64,000 nt of DNA from Priestia filamentosa (GCF_900177535.1 NZ_FXAJ01000002.1:1178001-1242000); one strand, 5' to 3'; counted from the first letter of the stretch, positions 42,837 through 52,710 are shown. The notes: generated from the sequence alone by a model not told the origin. Translations and numbers: made by a program.

Positions 42837-44003
42837 ATGACGAACATTGCCATTATAGGAACTGGATCTATTTCAAAATCACATATTGAAGCTTATCTCG
42901 AAATGCCTGGAAGTTGTACAATTGTAGCTATGTCTGATATTTATCCTGAAAAGGCTGGAAGTTTGGCAAAAAAATATAATTTAGAAGTCAAAGTTGTTGC
43001 TGACTACAAAGAGTTACTAAATGATTCTAATATTGATGCTGTGTCTATCTGTACCCCTCCTTATATGCATGCGGCTATTGCTATCGATTTTCTTAAAGCA
43101 GGAAAACATGTTTTAGTAGAAAAACCTATGGCTTCTTCCTTACAAGAATGTGATGAAATGATAAAAGCAGCTATTGAGAGTCAGAAACTTTTATCGGTGG
43201 TTGCTCAAAATAGGTTTTTAACTCCCATTATGAGATTAAAACATGTACTCGATCAAAAAATGATTGGAAAAGTTGCTCATGCTCAAGTTGATTCGTTATG
43301 GTGGCGCGGACATAGTTACTATGACTTATGGTGGAGAGGCACATGGGAAAAAGAAGGTGGAGGTTGCACACTAAATCATGCAGTACATCATATTGACATG
43401 TTGCAATGGATGTTAGGATTGCCAACTGATATTTTTGCCGTAACTAGCAATGCTCTACATGATAATGCAGAAGTTGAAGACCTATCTGTTGCTGTACTTC
43501 GTTATGACAATGGCAGTTTAGCTCAAGTAACAAGCTCTGTTGTCCATCATGGAGAAGAACAGCAACTTATTTTCCAAGGTGAAAAAGCAAGAATATCTGT
43601 TCCTTGGAAAGTAACAGCTCAAGTATCTAAAGAAAATGGATTTCCTCAAGAAAAAAATGATGAAGATTTAGAAAATCAAATTCACGAAGCTTTTGATCAA
43701 TATCCAGAGCTACAATTTGAAGGTCATACTGGTCAAATAAACAACTTCTTAATGGCAATTCAAAAAGGTGAAGAACTTTTAATTGATGGAACCGAAGGAA
43801 GAAAAACGCTTGAACTCATTACAGCTATTTATAAATCAGCAAATTTAGGAGTAAATGTAAAGCTCCCTCTTTTATCAGATGATTCGTTTTATACACGTGA
43901 AGGGATGCTAGCCAATGTTAAACATTTTTATGAGAAAAAAAGCAGCGTAGAAAATTTCTCAGATGATACGATAACAGTCGGAAGAGATTATAAAAAGGGA
44001 TAA
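42837..44003 (+). CDS. Gfo/Idh/MocA-family oxidoreductase 1
   Basis: 388 residues. The N-terminal Rossmann fold begins IAIIGTGSISKSHIEAYLE. The catalytic-type motif EKPMASSLQECDEMI supplies the conserved Lys, and WWRGTWEKEGGGCTLNHAVHHIDMLQWMLG is the family active-site region. It probably oxidises or reduces a sugar or uronate carbon with NAD(P). It shares GntR and cre control with the uxu genes, which points to a uronate-related substrate. AAAGGAAAG precedes the ATG. Confidence 0.85.
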   Translation: MTNIAIIGTGSISKSHIEAYLEMPGSCTIVAMSDIYPEKAGSLAKKYNLEVKVVADYKELLNDSNIDAVSICTPPYMHAAIAIDFLKAGKHVLVEKPMASSLQECDEMIKAAIESQKLLSVVAQNRFLTPIMRLKHVLDQKMIGKVAHAQVDSLWWRGHSYYDLWWRGTWEKEGGGCTLNHAVHHIDMLQWMLGLPTDIFAVTSNALHDNAEVEDLSVAVLRYDNGSLAQVTSSVVHHGEEQQLIFQGEKARISVPWKVTAQVSKENGFPQEKNDEDLENQIHEAFDQYPELQFEGHTGQINNFLMAIQKGEELLIDGTEGRKTLELITAIYKSANLGVNVKLPLLSDDSFYTREGMLANVKHFYEKKSSVENFSDDTITVGRDYKKG

Positions 44004-44070
44004 ATATAATCATTTAATGTCATGTATCTAAACCTTATCACAAACTCTAAAATGTTTTTTAGGAGGAAAA

Positions 44071-45171
44071 ATGATGAAAAAAAACGATGGAATGAATTAT
44101 GCTCCTAAAGGAAAAAGTGCTCCTGTTGTTACAGAGGGACAATTTATCATTGCAGCTATCGGTCTTGATCATGGCCATATCTACGGGATGTGTAATGGAT
44201 TAATTGAAGCTGGTGCTACACTAAAATGGGTATATGACAAAGATTCAAAAAAGGTAGCAGAATTTTGTAAAACATATCCTCAAGTACAGCCAGCTCAAAG
44301 TGAAAAAGAAATTCTTGAAGATTCTGATGTAAAACTTGTAGCAGGTGCAACAATTACATCTGAGCGCTGTGATTTAGGATTACGTGTGTTAGATTATGGT
44401 AAACACTATTTTACTGATAAATCCCCCTTTACAACATTAGAACAATTAGAGTTAGCACGTAAGAAAACCGCTGAAACGGGACTTAAATGGGCTGTTTATT
44501 ATAGTGAACGGTTACATGTAGAAAGTGCAGTATTTGCTGGGCAATTGATTGAACAAGGAGCCATTGGGAAAGTAGTCCAAGTTCTTGGAACTGGTCCACA
44601 TCGTAGTAATGTAGAAAGCAGACCAAGCTGGTTTTTTGAAAGGGAATATTATGGGGGGATCCTATGTGATATTGGCAGCCATCAAATTGAACAGTTTCTC
44701 TTCTATTCAGGTGCACAAGATGCCAAAGTCGTACATAGCAAAATTGGCAATTACAAGCATCATCAGTATCCTGAATTTGAAGACTTCGGCGATGCAACTT
44801 TAATCGCTGATAATGGGGCTACAAATTATTTCAGAGTAGACTGGCTTACTCCTGATGGACTTAAAACTTGGGGAGATGGACGTACAACTATTCTTGGAAC
44901 AGACGGATACATTGAAATTCGCAAATATATTGATATAGCTAGAGACGAAGATGGAGATCACTTATACCTAGTAAACCATGATACAGAGCACCATTTTTCT
45001 TTAAATGGAAAAGTAGGATTTCCTTACTTTGGTGAACTCATATTAGATTGTTTAAATGATACGGAAAATGCTATGACTCAAGAACATACCTTTAAAGCTG
45101 CCGAACTGTGCTTAGTTGCACAACGAGACGCCCTCTATGTAAATGATGAATTTAAAGTAAATAGAGTTTAA
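44071..45171 (+). CDS. Gfo/Idh/MocA-family oxidoreductase 2
   Basis: 366 residues, a diverged member of the same superfamily as its neighbour. It has IAAIGLDHGHIYGMCNGLIEAG in the Rossmann start, HYFTDKSPFTTLEQLELA in place of the EKP motif, and EREYYGGILCDIGSHQIEQFL in the active-site helix. The usual Glu-Lys-Pro reads Asp-Lys-Ser. AGGAGG precedes two consecutive ATG codons; I keep the first. It forms an operon with the preceding gene (67-nt gap), and the two probably act in sequence or as a pair. Confidence 0.82.
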   Translation: MMKKNDGMNYAPKGKSAPVVTEGQFIIAAIGLDHGHIYGMCNGLIEAGATLKWVYDKDSKKVAEFCKTYPQVQPAQSEKEILEDSDVKLVAGATITSERCDLGLRVLDYGKHYFTDKSPFTTLEQLELARKKTAETGLKWAVYYSERLHVESAVFAGQLIEQGAIGKVVQVLGTGPHRSNVESRPSWFFEREYYGGILCDIGSHQIEQFLFYSGAQDAKVVHSKIGNYKHHQYPEFEDFGDATLIADNGATNYFRVDWLTPDGLKTWGDGRTTILGTDGYIEIRKYIDIARDEDGDHLYLVNHDTEHHFSLNGKVGFPYFGELILDCLNDTENAMTQEHTFKAAELCLVAQRDALYVNDEFKVNRV

Positions 45172-45355
45172 AAATTAAGAGTTACTTTAAACTCTGACGC
45201 AAAAACTTCGAAATAACTACTTAAATCAAATATTCTAGTTCGCCTTTGTGCAAACATCCTGACTTTCTCTTGAATCTACATGTTTTAAATTCCTTTGGAC
45301 ATACTGTTTATGTATCTTTTATACCAATGACAGTATATAACAAGGAGGAATAAAT

Positions 45356-45631
45356 ATGTTAAATGAAAATCAGTCTGTACAGGAGAAAATGGAAAGCTTG
45401 TGGCACACAACTTGTGGAACGTGGGAAAACTGTAATGAATCTACTGTTCAAGCCTTTTTATCGGAGTGTGAACAACATAGTATCGATCCTCAATTTTGCA
45501 TGAATTGGATTCAGCAGAACAAAGATAAAATCCCGAACTGGTCCGCTGTTTCGGATACAACACGAGAATGGGTCAATGAACATACTTCTACTGGTTCTCC
45601 TATTTCTATGTCAAATCAAAATAATGAGTAA
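45356..45631 (+). CDS. Small protein of unknown function (91 aa)
   Basis: 91 residues, acidic, rich in Trp, Asn and Gln, with three Cys (TTCGTWENCNES, SECEQHS). No membrane segment. AAGGAGGAA lies 8 nt before the ATG and a strong terminator starts at the stop codon, so it is a real single gene. I do not recognise the family. Confidence 0.75.
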   Translation: MLNENQSVQEKMESLWHTTCGTWENCNESTVQAFLSECEQHSIDPQFCMNWIQQNKDKIPNWSAVSDTTREWVNEHTSTGSPISMSNQNNE

Positions 45632-45668
45632 ATCAAAAAGAGAGTCTTAAGACTCTCTTTTTGATTTA
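45629..45668. terminator. 40-nt perfect palindromic terminator
   Basis: A perfect 20+20 palindrome centred on TTAA, with AAAAAGAGAGTC/GACTCTCTTTTT arms. It includes the stop codon of the 91-aa gene. It can end transcription from both the 91-aa gene and the convergent M20 gene. Confidence 0.85.
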
Positions 45669-45724
45669 CGAAAATGAAGAATATGAGCTGTTGTTCTTTT
45701 GGTAAGATGATCCATAGCGATTGG

Positions 45725-46915
45725 TTATTCATTGGTTTTACAATAACTGCAAATAACAGTCCCAACTGCTTTGGCTGCTACTAAAAGGGCCTCTTCATCA
45801 ATATCAAATTTCGGATGGTGGTTGAAATAAGGCTTTTCTACGCCTTTAGGTGTACAGCAGATATAAAAGAAACAAGCTGGAAACTTTTTTGCATAATGGG
45901 CAAAGTCTTCTGATGGCGATAATTTAGGAAACTCTTTTACTTCTTTAATGTCTCTATCATTTGTATTTTTCAAAGCCATTTCCACCATCTTTGTTAATTC
46001 TGGATTATTATATAGCGGTGGATAGTCAGGCGTATAAGTTAACTCACATGTTACATTAAATTCCTCTTCTATTCCTTTTGCAATACGACGAATTTCTTTT
46101 TCAATTAATTCCCGCGTTTTTTCAGTCATGCCCCTTACATCACCTTCAAGTTCCACCTTATCTTTAATCACGTTAAATGTACCTTTGCCATCAAAAGAAC
46201 CGATTGTGACAACACCCATGTCAAACGGATTTAATCGTCGACTAATAACGGTTTGAACAGCTGTTACAAAATGTGCACCAGCTACAATAGCATCATTTGC
46301 TAGATGGGGAGAAGAACCGTGTCCCCCTATCCCTTGTACTTTTAATTTAAAGTATGCTCGCCCTGGAAAAACGTATCCACTATTATATCCAACTATCCCT
46401 ACAGGTCCAAGAGGTAATAAATGAACACCAAAAATATGATCTAAATCATCAAGTAAACCTGACTCAATCATACCAATTGCCCCACCAGGCGGTACTTCTT
46501 CAGCTGGTTGATGAATAATTTTTATTGTTCCTGGGATTTCATCTTTTAGCTGGATTAAACAATCAGCAAGAATCATTAAATATGCAGTATGTCCATCATG
46601 TGCACAGGCATGCATAACCCCCGGATTGTTTGACTTGAATGGTACATCCGTTTCTTCTTGAATAGGAAGAGCATCAAAATCTGCCCGTAAGCCAATCTTT
46701 TTTCCTTCTTTCTCTCCTTTAATCGTTACAATGACGCCATATCCTCCGCCTACATTTGTGTGTATCTCGACATTCTTGCCTTTATAAAACTCTACAATAT
46801 ACTGACTAGTTTTCTTCTCCTGAAATGATAGTTCCGGATTTCTATGTAGGTATCGCCGGATGTTAATCATCTCATCCTTGCGATTTTCTAACATCTTCAT
46901 CAATGTTTCTTTCAT
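45725..46915 (-). CDS. M20-family amidohydrolase, complete
   Basis: 396 residues. It has IRRYLHRNPELSFQEKKTSQYI, LRADFDALPI, the metal motif CAHDGHT, HQPAEEVPPGGA and the C-terminal HHPKFDIDEEAL. These are the features of the HipO/YxeP/AmhX group that cleave N-acyl amino acids or indole-acetyl conjugates. It resembles the gene cut by the prophage at 8702 but is not its missing part: the N-terminus is present and the motifs differ. Substrate unknown. Divergent from the dehydrogenase gene at 47263; the 347-bp gap between them shows no clear site. Confidence 0.88.
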   Translation of the reverse strand: MKETLMKMLENRKDEMINIRRYLHRNPELSFQEKKTSQYIVEFYKGKNVEIHTNVGGGYGVIVTIKGEKEGKKIGLRADFDALPIQEETDVPFKSNNPGVMHACAHDGHTAYLMILADCLIQLKDEIPGTIKIIHQPAEEVPPGGAIGMIESGLLDDLDHIFGVHLLPLGPVGIVGYNSGYVFPGRAYFKLKVQGIGGHGSSPHLANDAIVAGAHFVTAVQTVISRRLNPFDMGVVTIGSFDGKGTFNVIKDKVELEGDVRGMTEKTRELIEKEIRRIAKGIEEEFNVTCELTYTPDYPPLYNNPELTKMVEMALKNTNDRDIKEVKEFPKLSPSEDFAHYAKKFPACFFYICCTPKGVEKPYFNHHPKFDIDEEALLVAAKAVGTVICSYCKTNE

Positions 46916-47262
46916 TTTAGTGCCCCCTTCTACTAAATCTTTTAATTATTGAGGCTTCTCCTTCTCTGCTTTATTGATTTTTTTGTAATCACAACATGAA
47001 CAAACTGACTATGAATACTAACTACTACTCCAAAGATTGCATTTACAATGGTGCCGAATAATAATAACTTCTATACTGTTAATTTTTTCTTTCGAAAATG
47101 TACCACACTCTATAAAAGTAATAAGAATCTTTCACATAACTATTGAAGAAACATTTAGGTATAAAGGTAACTTTTACAATCTAGGGTAAAATGCTATCCT
47201 ATACATAAACCATACCGAAAAGGTGAAAAATACAAAAATATTTGGAAAGAGGTGGATAATAA

Positions 47263-48726
47263 GTGAATGATTTTAAAAATAAATACAATAAAAACTATAT
47301 TAATGGCAAGTGGATTGATGGAGATACAGAACGTACAGAAGATATTATGAATCCATATGACAATTCGGTCATAACCTCTGTTAAATTAGCATCATTACAA
47401 CAAGTAAAGGATTCATTTAAAATAGCTGAAGCAAAACAAAAAGAATGGGCACATTCACCTGTCAATGATAGAAAAGCGATATTTCGTAAGACAGCTGAAT
47501 TTCTTCAGGATAATCGTGAGGATATTATTCAGATCATTAGTCAAGAAACAGGGGGTACCCTACTTAAATCAGAATTAGAATTGAACCTTTCCATTGATGT
47601 ACTAAAAGAAACGTTTAAATATATGGATGCTGTGGATGAAATAATAGATATCCCTTCGACAATCGAAGGAAAAAGAAATAGAGTTTATCGTCAACCACTT
47701 GGCGTCGTTTCATCCATTTCACCCTTTAACTTTCCAATGAATTTATCACTACGTTCTATTGTTCCAGCTATTGCGCTTGGAAATACAGTTGTTCATAAAG
47801 CAGATTTACAAGTTGGATTAACAGGAGGATCTATCATTGCACGAGCCTTCGATTATGCTGGATTACCAAAGGGCGTATTTCAGTCTATCCTTACGACTCC
47901 TGATGAAATTAAAGATGAAATGTTAGAAAATCCAGTGATACAATTAATTGCTTTTACAGGCTCTACTGGATTTGGGAAACATATAGGGAAAGTAGCTGGA
48001 GAAAATCTCAAACGTGTTGCATTAGAGCTTGGTGGAAATAACCCATTTATCGTTCTTCAAGATGCAGATGTTAATAAAGCTGTTGATGCAGCTATTTTTG
48101 GGAAGTTTATGCATCAAGGACAAATTTGCATGTGTATTAATCGACTTATCGTACATAAAGATTTATATGAAGACTTTGCGAATAAATTTATGGAAAGAGC
48201 TTCAAAGCTGCCGTACGGAGATCAAACAAATCGGGATACAGTAATTGGTCCACTGATTAATGAAAAACAAATAGAAAGAGTACTTGAATTAATTGAAAAA
48301 GCTGAGAAAAGTGGCAACAAACTAGGGCTGAGAGGCAAACGAATAGGAAACGTGTTAACTCCATTTGTATTTGTTGATGTAAATAATTCTGATGAAATTG
48401 CTCAAACAGAATTATTTTCCCCGGTCGTTTCAATTATCAAAGCTGAATCGGATGATCATGCAATTGAATTAGCTAATGATACTATCTATGGCCTAAGTTC
48501 TGCTATATTTACTTCTGATTTAAAAAAAGGCGAAGAATATGGATTGAAAATTGACAGCGGGATGACACATATAAATGATCAAACTGTAAATGATGCATCT
48601 AATATACCGTTTGGCGGTAATAAGCAAAGTGGTCTAGGAAGGTTTGGAAACCCATGGATAATTGATGAATTTACAAAGTTAAAATGGATCTCTGTCCAAG
48701 ATAAATATCGAGAATTTCCGTTTTAA
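47263..48726 (+). CDS. Aldehyde dehydrogenase, YfmT-like (aromatic aldehyde)
   Basis: 487 residues. It shows SPFNFPMNLSLRSIVPAIALGNTVVHK, FTGSTGFGKHI, the catalytic Glu in LELGGNNP and the nucleophile region HQGQICMCINR. The QICMCINR motif and length resemble B. subtilis YfmT and other benzaldehyde/vanillin dehydrogenases. AAAGAGGTGG precedes the GTG start. Monocistronic. The natural substrate cannot be read from context. Confidence 0.85.
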   Translation: MNDFKNKYNKNYINGKWIDGDTERTEDIMNPYDNSVITSVKLASLQQVKDSFKIAEAKQKEWAHSPVNDRKAIFRKTAEFLQDNREDIIQIISQETGGTLLKSELELNLSIDVLKETFKYMDAVDEIIDIPSTIEGKRNRVYRQPLGVVSSISPFNFPMNLSLRSIVPAIALGNTVVHKADLQVGLTGGSIIARAFDYAGLPKGVFQSILTTPDEIKDEMLENPVIQLIAFTGSTGFGKHIGKVAGENLKRVALELGGNNPFIVLQDADVNKAVDAAIFGKFMHQGQICMCINRLIVHKDLYEDFANKFMERASKLPYGDQTNRDTVIGPLINEKQIERVLELIEKAEKSGNKLGLRGKRIGNVLTPFVFVDVNNSDEIAQTELFSPVVSIIKAESDDHAIELANDTIYGLSSAIFTSDLKKGEEYGLKIDSGMTHINDQTVNDASNIPFGGNKQSGLGRFGNPWIIDEFTKLKWISVQDKYREFPF

Positions 48727-48787
48727 TAGGGTGAAGAATATTCTTCATTTCCTCCCTTCTTATTGTTTAGTCATACGCAAAAATAAA

Positions 48788-48817
48788 ACTCATGGAACTA
48801 GTAAAAGTTCCATGAGT
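48788..48817. terminator. Bidirectional terminator
   Basis: ACTCATGGAAC and GTTCCATGAGT around an 8-nt loop, between the convergent dehydrogenase and CotF-like genes. Confidence 0.75.
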
Positions 48818-48839
48818 TCTCTTCATTAATGAATAAATA

Positions 48840-49481
48840 TTAATGAGTTGTATTGTTATTTGGCATGTTTTGCTGCCCTTGAGCAGGTGCATATGCATTT
48901 AACATTTGTTGCATATCTTGTTGCGCAAGTTGTGGTACTTGATAATAATGATGTTTGTTTTGATAAAGAGAGAGCTCATATGCCATTTCAATACTATTTG
49001 GGATAGAATCTGCAAGCACACGGCGCACAACTGGATTAGTTGTTTCAAGAGCTGCTGTTGTTTTCATTGTTGCACATGACTTTACAGAGCCAAGCATACA
49101 GCTTGAAACACATTCATCTGTAATTTCATTTACGGATTGTAAAGGCTTCTTAGGCTGAGATGGCTTAAGACCATATACAAAGTCATTACCTTGCTTCATC
49201 TTATAACTCTGTGTTGGTTTAGAAGGATCTTGGCCACTTTTAAAACATTCTACTGTTGTATTGTACTCATCTTGAATAAATTGATATTGGCGTTCCAAAA
49301 TATCTTTTAATTCAGGATCTTGTACATGTTGACGTAACAACGTATAAGAATTCAGAGTACCAATTGTTCCTGATAATACTTCTTGCACATCAAAGACTTC
49401 ATGGCCACCATGATTCATATGTTGTGAAATATCCCCCGTGTGCATGTTTTGATGTGTTTGACCTTGTTGATTTTGCATCAT
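48840..49481 (-). CDS. CotF-family spore coat protein
   Basis: 213 residues. The N-terminal 40 residues are His/Gln/Met rich (QQGQTHQNMHTGDISQHMNHGG). The middle (about 45-185) is the helical CotF domain with LSGTIGTLNSYTLLRQHVQDPELKDILERQ and ITDECVSSCMLGSVKSCATMKT. The tail is Gln/Asn/Pro rich. CotF proteins are structural parts of the spore coat, made in the mother cell. GGAGGAG precedes two ATG codons. Confidence 0.85.
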   Translation of the reverse strand: MMQNQQGQTHQNMHTGDISQHMNHGGHEVFDVQEVLSGTIGTLNSYTLLRQHVQDPELKDILERQYQFIQDEYNTTVECFKSGQDPSKPTQSYKMKQGNDFVYGLKPSQPKKPLQSVNEITDECVSSCMLGSVKSCATMKTTAALETTNPVVRRVLADSIPNSIEMAYELSLYQNKHHYYQVPQLAQQDMQQMLNAYAPAQGQQNMPNNNTTH

Positions 49482-49746
49482 TTAAAACTCCTCCTTTTAG
49501 AACCATATTTTCGCAGTTAGTATAAAACAACAAACCAAAATTATTCCTTATAAAAATAATGGAATAAGGTAAGGCGATTTTTTTAGTTTTAAATGATACA
49601 TACTATTTTATAGATGAGGGAAAAGAAGACAACATGCGGTTAGAAAGGAGTCATCCCCTTATAAAAAAAGAAGTCTACTTTTCTATCTTCCTCTTTCCCC
49701 TTATTTTTCAGATATAGTCTTCTGTAGTTTCTTCAAAAAAAGCCAT

Positions 49747-49786
49747 CATAAAAATCCGTAAACAAACCTGTTTACGGATTTTTATG
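49747..49786. terminator. Perfect 18-bp stem terminator after DUF421 gene
   Basis: CATAAAAATCCGTAAACA pairs with TGTTTACGGATTTTTATG around AACC. It lies in the 386-bp gap between the CotF-like gene and the DUF421 gene; the rest of the gap holds no gene. Confidence 0.85.
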
Positions 49787-49867
49787 ATTTACTTCGTGAA
49801 AAGTATAGTTAAAGACTTCTCTATTTTTATTAGGAGGTAATTTCTCTCACCATTATTTAAATAGTGG

Positions 49868-50590
49868 TCAATGAATAACATCCGGCTTAATAACTGGATT
49901 AGAATCATAAAGTGAAACATACATTTCATTTCGCTCATTAACAGAAGCTAAGAAAATACGATTTATATCTTTAATCCCCTTCTTTTCCAATTCTTTATTT
50001 AACCATTCTTCTGTCAAATGTAAGTCTGTTAGTACTTTTCTATACACTTTCCCTTCAATCACAACAGGATAAGCAATCCCATCAAGATTTTTTTCAATAC
50101 CTAAATCATTTACCGTTACAATATCGTTAGCAGGATGTTTATAAACCGTTAACTTCCCGTTTGATTCAATAATACCAAGATGAACATGTGTTATATCAAA
50201 AACTCCGTTTTCTCTTAACATTTGCAAGATATTATCAAGTGAATAGCGTATCTTTTTTATATTAGTTCTTGATATTTGACCATCTTTAATAACAACCGTT
50301 GGGTCAAATGTAATAAGCTTTCCAAATCTTCGAAATGAGATGGCCGACTTTGCGATAATACGTTGAAGAAAAGCAATTAAAACAATAGCTATAGCTGTAT
50401 GAATATGTTCAACATTTGGATCTGCAATATCCGCTCCAACAACAGATCCTAATACAAGAACAACAAGAAAATCAAAAACAGGAAGTTCTCCAATTGCCCT
50501 TCTCCCCATTACAAGCGTTACAACTAAAAGTAAAGGGATAATTGTGACTATTCTCCCAAAGATAAGCATTAGCTCTTTTAAAAATTCCAT
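49868..50590 (-). CDS. DUF421 membrane protein (YetF/YcaP family)
   Basis: 240 residues. Three N-terminal membrane segments (about 10-85) include RRAIGELPVFDFLVVLVLGSVVGADIADP, the DUF421 signature. A soluble domain of about 140 residues follows (VVIKDGQISRTNIKKIRYSLDNILQMLRENGVFDITHVHLGIIESNGKLTV). Several Bacillus paralogs are spore-associated, but the function is not established. GGAG precedes the ATG. Single gene, ended by the terminator at 49747. Confidence 0.85.
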   Translation of the reverse strand: MEFLKELMLIFGRIVTIIPLLLVVTLVMGRRAIGELPVFDFLVVLVLGSVVGADIADPNVEHIHTAIAIVLIAFLQRIIAKSAISFRRFGKLITFDPTVVIKDGQISRTNIKKIRYSLDNILQMLRENGVFDITHVHLGIIESNGKLTVYKHPANDIVTVNDLGIEKNLDGIAYPVVIEGKVYRKVLTDLHLTEEWLNKELEKKGIKDINRIFLASVNERNEMYVSLYDSNPVIKPDVIH

Positions 50591-50671
50591 CTCCTCCCCT
50601 GCCTTTTCTGTATAAATATATACTTACTTTTTCCGTAAAGAAAAGGAAACATGTATCATACGTTCTAGAAT

Positions 50672-50803
50672 TTAATAAGTGTGATGTTTAAGCACGTCTT
50701 CTATTTGATTCATCATTGGATCATAGAGATCCGGTCGTTCTTTTTCATATCATTTATATATTCTAACTAGACTTTTTTCTAAAAGGTTTTGCGAGACATA
50801 CAC
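50672..50803 (-). pseudogene. Possible remnant of a small gene with an in-frame TGA
   Basis: On the minus strand, from a GTG at 50801-50803, the frame reads like protein through 44 codons to a TAA at 50672. It ends with YEKERPDLYDPMMNQIEDVL-type sequence, but codon 18 is TGA (50750-50752), where TGG would restore it. No good ribosome site. It is either a decayed gene or coincidence. Confidence 0.3.
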
Positions 50804-50990
50804 CCTATATTCTTTTAGTTTTGCGTTATTTAAAAAAAGCGTAATATTTCTGAATGGGAAAATAAAATTCTCTTTTTAAGAAAAATTAAAAGAAAAGGAC
50901 GAGAACAACGAGAATAAGAATTGGCCTTTTTAGACTTTCTTTTAACCGTTTACAGAAAAGGTGAGTTGGGAAAGTGGTATATAGTAACTT
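50804..50990. other. Gene-free spacer
   Basis: AT-rich spacer between the remnant and the DUF2243 gene, presumably holding its promoter. I see no clear site. Confidence 0.35.
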
Positions 50991-51010
50991 TTTTAGAGAG
51001 GAATGATAAA

Positions 51011-51478
51011 ATGGGCAAAGCATCGTTAAACTATGTAAAACGAAATGTATTTTCAGGTATTCTTGTTGGAATGGGTTTTGCTGCTTTTATTGATGAATTT
51101 GTTTTTCACCAGCTTTTACAGTGGCATCATTTTTATGATGGTTCAACAACAAGAATTGGTATCATATCTGACGGTTTCTTTCACGCCTTCAGCTGGTTTT
51201 CCACAATTGGAGGTTTGTTTCTATTTGCTGACTTACGCCGCCGAAATGCTCTGAAGTTTAAAAAGTGGCACGGTAGCTTTTGGCTTGGGACAGGAGGATT
51301 TCAGCTTTACGATGGACTTATTCAGCATAAGCTTATGGGCCTTCATCAAATTCGCTATGTTGATACCTTATGGATATATGATACTATTTGGAACGGGTTA
51401 GCTCTGCTGATGATTGTAGCTGGAATTGTATTACTACAAATAAGCAAGAAGAAACAAGGACGTCATTCTTATGAATAA
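51011..51478 (+). CDS. DUF2243 membrane protein
   Basis: 155 residues from the ATG at 51011, with AGAGAGG upstream; the longer frame has no ribosome site. About four membrane segments. The motif FIDEFVFHQLLQWHHFYDGS and the later GGFQLYDGLIQHKLMGLHQIRY are DUF2243 signatures, rich in His, as if binding a metal or heme. Usually paired with a CtaG-like gene, as here with an 8-nt overlap. Probably part of cytochrome oxidase or copper handling. Confidence 0.83.
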   Translation: MGKASLNYVKRNVFSGILVGMGFAAFIDEFVFHQLLQWHHFYDGSTTRIGIISDGFFHAFSWFSTIGGLFLFADLRRRNALKFKKWHGSFWLGTGGFQLYDGLIQHKLMGLHQIRYVDTLWIYDTIWNGLALLMIVAGIVLLQISKKKQGRHSYE

Positions 51479-52253
51479 TATGCAGCATCATATAGTTAGA
51501 GCAGAGTTCATCTTAGCTGCTCCATTTCTTATCGCATTGTTCCTTTATCTTGTTTCTGTATTTCATTCTAATTCTCGCTATAAAACATGGCCTTTTTCTA
51601 GAGTAATTTTGTTTGCTTTAGGTATTCTTTGTGCAGTAGGCTCTGTTAGCGGTCCAATTGCAGAGGAAGCTCATTCTAATTTCACTCTACATATGGTTGG
51701 ACATTTGCTGCTTGGCATGCTCTCACCGCTGTTGATTTCTTTATCTTTTCCAATAACGCTTTTGTTGCGTACGCTGCCTAAAAAACGAGCTAGAATGCTT
51801 TCAGCCTTTTTAAAAAGCAGATTTTCACGTTTTTTTACTCATCCTGTTGTTGCAACATTGTTAAATGTTGGCGGGCTTTGGTTGCTTTATACTACAAATT
51901 TGTACAGTATGATGCATGAACATATTTTATTGCATATTTTCATTCATGCTCATGTGTTTATAGCAGGCTATCTTTTTACGATTTCTATAATTTATATTGA
52001 TCCTGTGTCACATCGCTTTTCTTATCTGTACAGAACGATTGTCCTTATTCTCGCACTAGCAGGTCATGGAATTTTATCTAAATACATCTATGCACAACCG
52101 CCTAGTGGAGTACCTATTCATGAAGCTGAACTTGGCGGCATGATAATGTACTACGGGGGAGATATCATCGACGCACTGCTTATTTTTCTTCTTTGCTTAC
52201 AATGGTTTAACTCTACAAAACCGCGAAAAAGGCCTGAAGCACATTATGTTTAG
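51471..52253 (+). CDS. CtaG-family cytochrome c oxidase assembly protein
   Basis: 260 residues, about seven membrane segments. Conserved His clusters lie in FTLHMVGHLLLGMLSPLL, MHEHILLHIFIHAHVFIAGYLF and a C-terminal GGMIMYYGGDIIDALL. This is the caa3_CtaG family linked to copper insertion into caa3-type oxidase. Translation is coupled to the DUF2243 gene. A distant terminator lies at 52412. Confidence 0.85.
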   Translation: MNNMQHHIVRAEFILAAPFLIALFLYLVSVFHSNSRYKTWPFSRVILFALGILCAVGSVSGPIAEEAHSNFTLHMVGHLLLGMLSPLLISLSFPITLLLRTLPKKRARMLSAFLKSRFSRFFTHPVVATLLNVGGLWLLYTTNLYSMMHEHILLHIFIHAHVFIAGYLFTISIIYIDPVSHRFSYLYRTIVLILALAGHGILSKYIYAQPPSGVPIHEAELGGMIMYYGGDIIDALLIFLLCLQWFNSTKPRKRPEAHYV

Positions 52254-52710
52254 TTCCCTCACCTTAAACAGCATTGACCTGGAATAGATAAGCAAAGAAA
52301 AAAGCAGGAAACTTATATTTTAAATATTAACAACACTACCTATATGATTTTTCCGTTTGTATGCTGCAAAATAGGTTTTGTTATTTGTTATTGCTTTTTT
52401 TGATAGACGCTAAGGATGAAGAATTAACATTCTTCATCCTTTTTTCTTGAGGAGCCAATCTCCCTTCTATCTATAAGACTTAGCTATGCTCACTCCCCCC
52501 AGTTTCTGGGGTATAACAACTATTTCTTCATAAGACGCCCCTTTTTCTTTCATGTTGTTCATTCACAAGTCTACAGTGTCTCTCGGCTATGAAGAAATAG
52601 TAAATAACTTATTTCAAACACAAGGCTCCTTTTTGCCTTACGACATCCAATCGATTCCTCATAGTCACAAATTGCTCCAATTAAAATAAGTGAGACATAT
52701 CATGCCTCAC
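52254..52710. terminator. Spacer with a terminator at 52412-52446
   Basis: AAGGATGAAGAAT (52412-52424), TAAC loop, ATTCTTCATCCTT (52429-52441), then T-run: terminator on the plus strand. The rest of this 457-bp gap contains only a small CCCCAG/CTGGGG hairpin near 52497-52512 and a weak 45-codon frame without a ribosome site. Confidence 0.75.

Noticed and set aside
45725-46915. Intact M20 amidohydrolase as the missing half of the prophage-cut gene
   Set aside because: It is complete with its own N-terminus and a different motif (CAHDGHT versus CGHDAHTT), so it is a paralog, not the displaced half.
52552-52689. 45-codon plus-strand frame ending near the Z1 gene
   Set aside because: Reads moderately protein-like but has no ribosome site and lies downstream of a terminator; at most a relic.
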